A DNA stretch of 6,080 bases from a bacterium. Its GTDB lineage: Bacteria; Thermosulfidibacterota; Thermosulfidibacteria; Thermosulfidibacterales; Thermosulfidibacteraceae. Below, piece by piece: positions 1-5,644 of this stretch. The DNA lies in NCBI GenBank assembly GCA_027022065.1, contig JALVZS010000220.1:1-6080 (forward strand). Direction: 5' to 3'. Each line of letters starts with the position of its first letter. Position 1 is the first letter of the stretch. The notes under the pieces were generated by a model that worked only from the letters and a program-made list of their open reading frames with translations, was not told the DNA's origin and did not search any database. The translations under genes and the position numbers were made by a program.

Positions 1-183
1 CGTAAGGTACAAGCTCTCAAAGTAAACCACATTGGATACCATGTGGATAACATGGGTGAGATCACTTGAGATCTCCATGGAGAACCTTATCCTCTCCACC
101 CCAACAAAGCCCGTGTATCCCAGAAGAAAGGTAAACAGAATGACTACAAGAAAGCCTAGCTTAAGTTTGCTAACGACCTTCAC
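1..183 (-). CDS. N-terminus of a membrane-anchored protein, possibly a sensor (3' end outside window)
   Basis: This frame runs open from a GTG at 183-181 to the window edge, giving 61 residues. The GTG overlaps the rodZ stop as GTGA and has GAGGGG six bases upstream, a well-placed ribosome-binding site. The visible protein starts with a basic stretch (MKVVSKLKLG), then one hydrophobic helix (about 10-28, GFLVVILFTFLLGYTGFVG), then a polar, probably helical, non-cytoplasmic segment (VERIRFSMEISSDLTHVIHM). A short cytoplasmic start, a signal-anchor helix and a helical outer segment are how many chemoreceptors, histidine kinases and GGDEF/EAL proteins begin. No catalytic or signalling domain is visible, so the family is not identified. 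The coupling, signal and reading frame make it a convincing gene; the sensor idea is inference. Confidence 0.75.
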   Translation of the reverse strand, partial: MKVVSKLKLGFLVVILFTFLLGYTGFVGVERIRFSMEISSDLTHVIHMVSNVVYFESLYLT

Positions 184-941
184 CTTCCACCCCTCAGCAC
201 CTCAATGCCCTGGGGAGTCACCTTCAAGAGACAGGGATTGTTGAAGGGGAACCTCAAGAGCTTGCCCCCAAAGAGGATGCTCACAACACTTGGCCTTCCC
301 AGCTTAAGAAGGCACTCCTTTGAGCAGGTAAACTCCCTCTCCTCCCCGTCCCTTATGAATCCCTCCCTCTTTTTATCCCCATTGACCCACCTATACCAGC
401 TATCCCCACCAGTTGCCTTAAGGGACAAGGTGAAACCCACCTCTGCTGTGGGAAAGCTTTGAGTCTCGGTCTCGTTGAGACCGGTTTGAACAGGAACCTC
501 CTTAACCGCAAAAGTTTTGTTGAGAGTCTCTTCTGTCAGCACCTTCATGTTACTTTTGAGCTTTTCGTGCATGTAAAGCAATCCAGCCCCCACGCACAAA
601 AGCACAAGCAGAGCCACAAGCGAAAACCACCTGTATACCCTGGTTGAGGTCTTGGTAACTTCAATGCTGGATATCTCCGTTTTTAGGTCCTTATCGGAAA
701 AGCACTGGTAAAGGGCATCTATAACCCTTTCTGCATCCATGTCCAAGGCACCGGCTATCTTCTTTATAAAGGCCTTAACGTAAATGGCCTCGGGCATATC
801 GTCCCATCTTTCCTCTTTTAGAAGCCTAAGAAAGTTGGGAGAAACAGCTACCTTTTTCGCAAACTCCTCCACACTACCGTATCTTTCCTCTATCCTCTTG
901 AAGATTTCCCTTATTACAGCCTCACAGGGCCTCTCTTCCAC
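180..941 (-). CDS. rodZ: RodZ-like cell-shape protein (HTH, one transmembrane helix, DUF4115)
   Basis: About 253 residues with the three-part RodZ layout. An N-terminal cytoplasmic helix-turn-helix domain (about 12-80) includes SVEEFAKKVAVSPNFLRLLK and the RodZ marker DDMPEAIYVKAFIKKIAGAL. One transmembrane helix lies near 106-125, after a basic TRVYR segment that fits cytoplasmic N-terminus topology. A polar linker of about 45 residues leads to a periplasmic DUF4115 domain (about 168-250) with DSWYRWVNGDKKREGFIRDG. RodZ links the MreB cytoskeleton to the wall-elongation machinery; no mre genes are in the window. GTG at 941 is chosen because GGAGGGG stands five bases upstream; TTG at 944 would add one residue but is too close to that site. 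The start lies inside the radical SAM gene, and the TGA overlaps the next GTG. Cysteines in the periplasmic domain (CSKEC and one later) are unusual. Confidence 0.88.
   Translation of the reverse strand: MEERPCEAVIREIFKRIEERYGSVEEFAKKVAVSPNFLRLLKEERWDDMPEAIYVKAFIKKIAGALDMDAERVIDALYQCFSDKDLKTEISSIEVTKTSTRVYRWFSLVALLVLLCVGAGLLYMHEKLKSNMKVLTEETLNKTFAVKEVPVQTGLNETETQSFPTAEVGFTLSLKATGGDSWYRWVNGDKKREGFIRDGEEREFTCSKECLLKLGRPSVVSILFGGKLLRFPFNNPCLLKVTPQGIEVLRGGR
190..195 (-). promoter_or_regulatory. Ribosome-binding site of the left-edge membrane protein gene
   Basis: Coding strand GAGGGG, six bases before GTG at 183 and inside the last codons of rodZ. This spacing is what supports calling the GTG start for the truncated gene. 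Confidence 0.6.
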
Positions 942-1824
942 CAAAGCCCCTCCAAAGGCCTACCTTTTCGGCATAAGCAACAACTTCAGCATACTCCTGA
1001 AGAGTGGGCCTTCTCGCAATCTCCTCAAACTCCCCTGCCCTGTAAAGGGGCCTGTACTGGAACATGATGTTAACATAGGAGTTTTTTGAAATCTCCCTAG
1101 CTATGAAGTCCAGAATCTTTTTAGAGTCCTCCACATAGTTGGGCATTACGAGATGCCTAATTAAAAGCCCCCTGACCGCCAAGCCGTCCTTTCCCACGAG
1201 ATCTCCCACCTGGGAGTGCATTTCCTTAAGAACCGCCCTCACAACCTCTGGGTAGTTTGGTGCATTAAGGTACAGTTTACAGGCTTTTTTGTCAAAGAAC
1301 TTCACATCGGGCATGTATATGTCCACAATTCCTTTAAGCTTTTTTATAACCTCCAGAGATTCGTATCCCCCGCAGTTGTAAACCAGAGGAAGCTTTAAGC
1401 CCCTCGTCGCCGCTATGTACAAAGCCTTTAGTATCTGGGGGACATAGTGGGTGGGCGTAACAAGGTTTATGTTGTGGCATCCCCTTCTCTGAAGCGAAAG
1501 CATAAACTCCGCCAAGTCCTCTTCGGACACCACCTCACCGTATCCCAAGTGGGATATATCGTAGTTCTGGCAAAACACGCACAAGAGGTTGCAGTATGTA
1601 AAAAAGATGGTTCCAGATCCCCCCAGACCCACAAGAGGAGCCTCCTCGCCAAAGTGAGGGCCATAAGAGGAAACCACAAGCTCCGCAGGCGCCTTGCAGT
1701 AGCCCAGCTCCCTAAACCTGTTAACACCACAGCATCTCGGACAGAGCCTGCACTCCTCAAGCAGGGAGTAAAGCTCCTCTGCCCTCTCCTTCAAGAGCCT
1801 TAAGTTATCCAGGTAAACCGCCAT
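922..1824 (-). CDS. Radical SAM protein, COG1313 (PflX-like), function unknown
   Basis: A 300-residue protein. The radical SAM signature CNLLCVFC (Cys78, Cys82, Cys85) would hold the [4Fe-4S] cluster that cleaves S-adenosylmethionine. It is preceded by GLGGSGTIFFTY and followed by QNYDISHLGYGEVVS. Other blocks typical of COG1313 are GCHNINLVTPTHYVPQIL (115-132), VYNCGGYESL (148-157), DIYMPDVKFFD (168-178), RGLLIRHLVMP (218-228) and NIMFQYRP (252-259). A second cysteine cluster sits at the N-terminus: Cys25, 28, 31, 32 and 43. The family is often annotated as pyruvate formate-lyase activating enzyme-like, but no lyase gene is present and the true substrate is not established. The ATG shares a base with the upstream TAA. 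The 3' end overlaps the rodZ start by about 20 bases and carries its ribosome-binding site. Confidence 0.93.
   Translation of the reverse strand: MAVYLDNLRLLKERAEELYSLLEECRLCPRCCGVNRFRELGYCKAPAELVVSSYGPHFGEEAPLVGLGGSGTIFFTYCNLLCVFCQNYDISHLGYGEVVSEEDLAEFMLSLQRRGCHNINLVTPTHYVPQILKALYIAATRGLKLPLVYNCGGYESLEVIKKLKGIVDIYMPDVKFFDKKACKLYLNAPNYPEVVRAVLKEMHSQVGDLVGKDGLAVRGLLIRHLVMPNYVEDSKKILDFIAREISKNSYVNIMFQYRPLYRAGEFEEIARRPTLQEYAEVVAYAEKVGLWRGFGGREAL
947..953 (-). promoter_or_regulatory. Ribosome-binding site of rodZ
   Basis: Coding strand GGAGGGG, located within the last codons of the radical SAM gene (encoding Trp-Arg-Gly). Spacing is five bases to GTG at 941 but only two to TTG at 944, so it favours the GTG start. 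Confidence 0.65.
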
Positions 1825-2570
1825 TACTCCAAGCTTTCCAGGTACTTCCTAGCCCTCTTTGCCCAAGGTGTTAGAGGGAAATCCCTCACAATACCCTTAA
1901 GTATGAACTTCGCCTCCTTAACCTCTCCGTCCCTTATCAAAAGAAGCGCCCTGTAAAAAGAAAGCCCAGGACTATCTAAGCCAAGTGAATCCACATCCGC
2001 CATTATCCCCTTGGCCTTTAGATAATCGCCTTTAAGGATGTAGTAGCCTACGAGTTTCTCATAGGCAGGGGCGTAGTACACATTATACCTTAAGGCCTTA
2101 TCAAGCAGTTTTAAGGCCTCATCAGGCTTTCCTTTTCTAAAATACGCCTCCGCCATATTGGTGTAGGCCACTTCAGGGTGCATAAACATCCTGTTGCTCA
2201 AAGCCTTTTTAGCAGCCTCTATCGCCTTATCAGGTTTTCCCACATTCAAGTAGTAGGCAGAAAGATTCGCCCAAGCATCGGAATAGTTGGGATCCAAACT
2301 TATTGCCTTGTCAAAAGACTCCTTAGCCTTTTCCAGCTCCCCCAGACCCATGTAGGCAAGCCCCATTATATTGTAGACCTCAGGTGTTTTCTCTATGGCC
2401 TCTGCCTCAAAGGCAAACATCAAGGCCCTTTTGAAGTCTCCAGAACTTATGTAGGATCTAGCCATATCCATCTTGTACTTAAAGGTTTCGGCATCCATTC
2501 TGCTGGTCTGGTTAGAAGCAGAGCAGGCAACCAACAACAAAAGAACGAAGAAAGACAAAAAACGCTTCAT
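1824..2570 (-). CDS. TPR-repeat lipoprotein, PilF/PilW-like
   Basis: A 248-residue protein with a lipoprotein signal peptide: MKRF, a leucine-rich core, then the lipobox LVAC with Cys16 as the predicted lipidated residue. A short polar linker (SASNQTSRMDAET) leads into about six tetratricopeptide repeats covering residues 31 to 240. The clearest are at 64-97 (LAYMGLGELEKAKESFDKAI, then DPN) and 135-166 (AEAYFRKGKPDEALKLLDKA). Size, lipid anchor and TPR content match PilF/PilW, the outer-membrane lipoprotein needed for PilQ secretin assembly, and a pilC-type gene lies upstream in the same run. Generic TPR lipoproteins look similar, however, so the pilus role is inference and no symbol is given. 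The ATG is preceded by GAGGGGAG and overlaps the permease stop by four bases. The TAA stop overlaps the next ATG (TAATG). Confidence 0.85.
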   Translation of the reverse strand: MKRFLSFFVLLLLVACSASNQTSRMDAETFKYKMDMARSYISSGDFKRALMFAFEAEAIEKTPEVYNIMGLAYMGLGELEKAKESFDKAISLDPNYSDAWANLSAYYLNVGKPDKAIEAAKKALSNRMFMHPEVAYTNMAEAYFRKGKPDEALKLLDKALRYNVYYAPAYEKLVGYYILKGDYLKAKGIMADVDSLGLDSPGLSFYRALLLIRDGEVKEAKFILKGIVRDFPLTPWAKRARKYLESLE

Positions 2571-3394
2571 TGAACTCCCCTCAGCCTGGGATCCAGTATA
2601 TCCCTAAGCCCCTCCCCCAACAGGTTGTAGCCTAAGACAGTGATAAGTATAGCACAACCTGGAAAGAAAGAAAGCCACCAAGCGATCTGTATCGCATCTT
2701 TTCCTGAGGCAAGGATGCTGCCCCAACTAGGCGTAGGTGGCTGAACACCAATTCCCAAAAAGCTTAAGGCGCTTTCCACAAGAACCGCATAACCCACACC
2801 CAGGGTAGCCGCCACAATAACAGGGCCCACGGCGTTGGGCACTATATGTCTCGTTATGATCTTCCAACTGGAAAGCCCAGAAATCTTCGCCGACATAACA
2901 AACTCCCTCTCCCTTAAGGAAAGCACCTCAGCCCTAACCAGCCTTGCCACCCCCATCCAGGAGGTAAACCCTATAACCACCATGATATTCAGAATACTAG
3001 GCTCAAGAACCGATATCACCGCCAGAATCAAAAAGAAGGTGGGAAAGCACAGCATAATATCAACAAACCTCATTATAAGCTCATCCACCCAGCCACCAAA
3101 GTAGCCTGCAACGGCCCCTAAAATGGTGCCTATGACCGTGGATATCCCCACAGAAACCAGACCCACCTCAACCGAAACTCTGGCACCCCATATAACCCTG
3201 CTCAGCACATCCCTTCCAAGGTAATCAGTGCCAAAGGGATGCTCCCAAGAGGGAGGCATAAGAACAGCACGAGGATTTATGGCGGCGTAATCATAAGGGG
3301 CTATCCATGGCGCAAATATAGCTACTAGGACTACAGATGAGACAATTACCAAACCAAAAAGGGCAAGTCTATTCTCAACAAGCCTCCTCAGCAC
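2567..3394 (-). CDS. dppC: ABC transporter permease, DppC/OppC family (di/oligopeptide or nickel type)
   Basis: A 275-residue inner-membrane permease, close to the usual DppC/OppC length. It begins with a short basic stretch and a hydrophobic helix (about 10-32). Next come the family marker HPFGTDYLGRDVLSRVIWGA (residues 52-71) and further helices. The EAA loop that contacts the ATPase, EFVMSAKISGLSSWKIITRH with following IVPN, spans 164-187. The motifs SALSFLGIGVQPPTPSWG (208-225) and the C-terminal GLRDILDPRLR complete the match. DppC pairs with a DppB permease, two ATPases and a binding protein, none of which is in this window. Relatives carry dipeptides, oligopeptides, nickel or heme, so the substrate is open. 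The GTG start is four bases after the Nfu stop and lacks a good Shine-Dalgarno; AGGAGG occurs just inside the gene but no suitable start follows it. The stop overlaps the next ATG (ATGA). Confidence 0.93.
   Translation of the reverse strand: MLRRLVENRLALFGLVIVSSVVLVAIFAPWIAPYDYAAINPRAVLMPPSWEHPFGTDYLGRDVLSRVIWGARVSVEVGLVSVGISTVIGTILGAVAGYFGGWVDELIMRFVDIMLCFPTFFLILAVISVLEPSILNIMVVIGFTSWMGVARLVRAEVLSLREREFVMSAKISGLSSWKIITRHIVPNAVGPVIVAATLGVGYAVLVESALSFLGIGVQPPTPSWGSILASGKDAIQIAWWLSFFPGCAILITVLGYNLLGEGLRDILDPRLRGVQ
2575..2582 (-). promoter_or_regulatory. Ribosome-binding site of the TPR lipoprotein gene
   Basis: The coding strand reads GAGGGGAG, four bases before the ATG at 2570. It lies inside the end of the ABC permease gene, so the downstream gene has its own initiation signal in addition to the ATGA stop/start overlap. 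Confidence 0.6.
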
Positions 3395-3398
3395 TGCT

Positions 3399-3620
3399 TT
3401 AAACGGCTATTACTTCCTTCACCTCTGGAACCATCTTCTTTATAACAGCCTCAACCCCCTGTCTGAGGGTTATCTCGGCAAAGGGACAGCCATGGCAGGC
3501 CCCAGTGAGCTTCACCTTCACCCTACCGTCATCGGTGACATCAACAAGCTCAATATCTCCACCGTCAGCCTGAAGATACGGCCTTATCTTATCAATGGCT
3601 TCTTTTACCTTCTCCTTCAC
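3399..3620 (-). CDS. Stand-alone NifU C-terminal-domain (Nfu-type) Fe-S cluster scaffold/carrier
   Basis: A 73-residue protein made of a single NifU C-terminal domain. Diagnostic stretches are KIRPYLQADGGDIELVDV (residues 11-28) and GACHGCPFAEITLRQGVE (40-57). Cys42 and Cys45 form the CxxC pair with which Nfu proteins hold a [4Fe-4S] cluster, probably shared between two subunits, for delivery to apo-proteins in the cytoplasm. It lacks the N-terminal IscU-like and ferredoxin-like domains of full NifU and the A-type domain of E. coli NfuA; this minimal form is common in bacteria. The start is GTG (3620-3618), supported by a GGAGG-type ribosome-binding site nine bases upstream and by the family N-terminus. 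It ends with TAA four bases before the ABC permease gene. The radical SAM enzyme downstream is a conceivable client, which is inference. Confidence 0.95.
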   Translation of the reverse strand: MKEKVKEAIDKIRPYLQADGGDIELVDVTDDGRVKVKLTGACHGCPFAEITLRQGVEAVIKKMVPEVKEVIAV

Positions 3621-3627
3621 ACCAGCA

Positions 3628-3634
3628 CCCCTCC
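3628..3634 (-). promoter_or_regulatory. Ribosome-binding site of the Nfu gene
   Basis: On the coding strand this reads GGAGGGG, followed seven bases later by the GTG start at 3620. It lies in the only real gap between complete genes (22 bases) and decides the GTG start, since no ATG is suitably placed. Confidence 0.7.
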
Positions 3635-3642
3635 AAAGGCTT

Positions 3643-4431
3643 TTATAAAAGTATCTTTACAGCAACCACCACAAGTAGGCAAGCAAACAGCTTCCTCAAA
3701 AGCATCTTAGGAAGCCTTCCCGCAGCCCTTGCACCCAACTGCGCCCCCAGTATGCCAAAAGGCACTATGGCAAGCACCGCTGGAATGTAGATAAACCCTA
3801 GGCATCCCTTGGGAACATAAGAGCACCTTAACCCCTCATAGAGATGCCCCAAGGAGGAAGAAAGGGTTATAAAGGGAAGGGTTGAGCTGGACATACCCAC
3901 AGCCTCCAGAGGAGAAAAGCCCGCAAACGAGAGAAAGGGCACCACAACAACCCCTCCCCCCACACCAAAAAAGCCTGCAACAAAGCCTCCAAGTATCCCC
4001 GTTAGTATAAAAAAAGGAAATCCCCAAGGCCTCCTATATGTGCTGTTTGAAGCACCATTTCCCGAAAACATCCTGTAGGAAAAGTAAAGGAGCAAGAGGG
4101 CAAACAGCTTTTTCAGCAACACGCCGGAAACGCAGGAGGAAACAAAGGCCCCTGAAATGGCCCCAAATACACCTCCCAGTGCGAGATAGGGAATCCGATG
4201 TTTCTCAAAGTGTCCCATCCTTAAGTGGGCAACAGCACTGGAAAGGGTGAGGAAAAAGGCACAGGTAACACTTGTCCCCACGGCACAGTGAACAGAGGCT
4301 TCCTCTGAAAACCCCAGAAGGGGCAAGATGAAAAGCAAAGAGGGCACCATAACAACCCCACCACCAATGCCCAAAAGCCCCGAACAGAAGCCTGCAAAAA
4401 GGCCTACAAGGGACAAAACGGCAAGACTCAT
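3643..4431 (-). CDS. TauE/SafE family membrane permease (COG0730)
   Basis: A 262-residue, highly hydrophobic protein with about eight predicted membrane helices. It shows the internal duplication typical of the TauE/SafE (formerly DUF81) family: glycine-rich GLLGIGGGVVMVPSL at residues 18-32 and GFFGVGGGVVVVPFL at 153-167 are equivalent positions in the two halves. A polar loop near 122-136 separates them. Characterised relatives export sulfite, sulfoacetate or other organosulfur anions, or take up related compounds; most members have no known substrate, so none is claimed here. The ATG overlaps the upstream pilC-type stop by four bases (ATGA), with no clear Shine-Dalgarno, pointing to translational coupling. 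The next gene, a small Fe-S scaffold, starts 22 bases after the stop, so a link to sulfur handling is conceivable but only inferred from position. Confidence 0.9.
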   Translation of the reverse strand: MSLAVLSLVGLFAGFCSGLLGIGGGVVMVPSLLFILPLLGFSEEASVHCAVGTSVTCAFFLTLSSAVAHLRMGHFEKHRIPYLALGGVFGAISGAFVSSCVSGVLLKKLFALLLLYFSYRMFSGNGASNSTYRRPWGFPFFILTGILGGFVAGFFGVGGGVVVVPFLSFAGFSPLEAVGMSSSTLPFITLSSSLGHLYEGLRCSYVPKGCLGFIYIPAVLAIVPFGILGAQLGARAAGRLPKMLLRKLFACLLVVVAVKILL

Positions 4432-5639
4432 CGGATGGTGGAGGCCAACTTGAATATGGGAAGGTAAAGAGCCACAACTATTGTTCCCACCATGCCTCCC
4501 AGAATCACTATCATTATAGGCTCTAGCATGGTGGTAAGGGCTTCAACAGCAGCGTCCACCTCCTCTTCAAAGAAATCCGCAACCTTCTCCAGCATCTCAT
4601 CAAGAGCTCCCGTCTTCTCACCAGCAGAAACCATCTCCACCACAAGAGGGGGAAAAACGGGGTTATCCCTCAGCACCTCTGACAGAAGCTCTCCCCTGGA
4701 AACCCTCTCCCTAGCATCCAAAAGACCCTTCTCTATCACCTTGTTACCAGAGGTTCTGGCCACAACATCAATACCCTCAAGTATACTAACACCGCTCTTC
4801 AACATGGTCGCCAAGGTCCTTGAAAACCTAGCAACGGTGCTCTTCTTCACCAAGTTTCCAAATAGAGGAAGCCTCAACTTAAAGGCATCCCACCTGTATC
4901 TGAACCAGGGGTTGCGAAGGGCAATCCTAAAGGCCACAAATCCTCCTACTGCACAAAGAACTAGAAGATAAAACCTCTGCCTCACAAGCTCACTGACACC
5001 TATAACGAACTGAGTTAGGGCAGGAAGCTCCACATGGCTCTCTCTAAAAATCTTGGTGAAGGTGGGCACCACCTTTACCAGAAGGAATATGAGTATGAGA
5101 ATTGCCACAACCAGCACCACAATGGGGTATATCATGGCATTTCTCACCTTTCTCCTGAGGGTAAGGGTCTTCTCGGCAGCGAAGGCCCACCTCTTAAGCA
5201 TAACATCAAGCTCTCCCGTAACCTCACCCGCCTCCACCATGCTTATGTAAAGAGGTGGAAACACATCCCTGTAGGCCCTAAGGGCCTCTGAAAACCTCAC
5301 TCCCGCTTCCACGCTGTTTTTGATATCATCAAGCACCTTTCTGAAGTACTTGTTCTTTAGCTGATAGGATATGGCGTCTATGGCTACAGGCAGGGATATA
5401 CCTGCTCCCACCATGGCTGCGAGCTGCCTGGTGAAGAGAAAAATCTCCTTAAGGCTTACCCTGTGGACAAAGGGAAGCTTTATCTCTAAAGCGGCCAGAC
5501 CCTTCTTGGCAGGTTCTATGGAGACGGGAATAAGGCCTTCCCCTCTGAGAAAAGAGGCCACCTCGCTAGGCATGGAGGCCTCCATAACCCCCACAACCTC
5601 CCTGCCCGTTGGATCCTTGGCTATGTATCTATACTTCAT
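4428..5639 (-). CDS. pilC: Type IV pilus / type II secretion inner-membrane platform protein (PilC/GspF family)
   Basis: A 403-residue protein, the usual length for PilC/GspF. These proteins sit in the inner membrane at the base of the pilus or secretion machine and connect the cytoplasmic ATPase to pilin assembly. It starts with the family N-terminus MKYRYIAKDPTGREVVG. Two T2SSF domains follow, at about residues 67-190 and 270-392. Each carries the repeated signature FPPLYISMVEAGEVTGELD or FPPLVVEMVSAGEKTGALD (residues 127-145 and 329-347). Hydrophobic segments lie near 170-192, 222-240 and 370-396. The phrase ARFSRTLATMLKSGVSILEG looks more like PilC than GspF, but without neighbouring pilB/pilT or gsp genes the assignment rests on sequence alone. 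The ATG is five bases after the upstream stop with no strong Shine-Dalgarno, suggesting reinitiation. The stop overlaps the next start as ATGA. Confidence 0.93.
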   Translation of the reverse strand: MKYRYIAKDPTGREVVGVMEASMPSEVASFLRGEGLIPVSIEPAKKGLAALEIKLPFVHRVSLKEIFLFTRQLAAMVGAGISLPVAIDAISYQLKNKYFRKVLDDIKNSVEAGVRFSEALRAYRDVFPPLYISMVEAGEVTGELDVMLKRWAFAAEKTLTLRRKVRNAMIYPIVVLVVAILILIFLLVKVVPTFTKIFRESHVELPALTQFVIGVSELVRQRFYLLVLCAVGGFVAFRIALRNPWFRYRWDAFKLRLPLFGNLVKKSTVARFSRTLATMLKSGVSILEGIDVVARTSGNKVIEKGLLDARERVSRGELLSEVLRDNPVFPPLVVEMVSAGEKTGALDEMLEKVADFFEEEVDAAVEALTTMLEPIMIVILGGMVGTIVVALYLPIFKLASTIR

Positions 5640-5644
5640 AACAG

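Noticed and set aside
73-82. CTCCATGGAG palindrome, next to GAGATCTC at 68-75
   Set aside because: Short palindromes inside a coding region with no repeated copies or nearby start; chance is sufficient.
942-944. TTG as the start of rodZ
   Set aside because: It is only two bases from the GGAGGGG site, while the next codon, GTG at 941, is better spaced; the difference is one residue.
1467-1760. Minus-strand 97-codon frame inside the radical SAM gene
   Set aside because: It is another frame of a confidently identified gene, with Arg/Leu/Trp-rich composition typical of a frame shadow. The same applies to 3836-4027 and 4205-4477 inside the TauE/SafE gene.
3640-3690. Internal promoter before the Nfu gene
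   Set aside because: TATAAA is present, but no TTGACA-like element stands about 17 bases upstream (GTGGTT-type sequence there), so a promoter cannot be supported.
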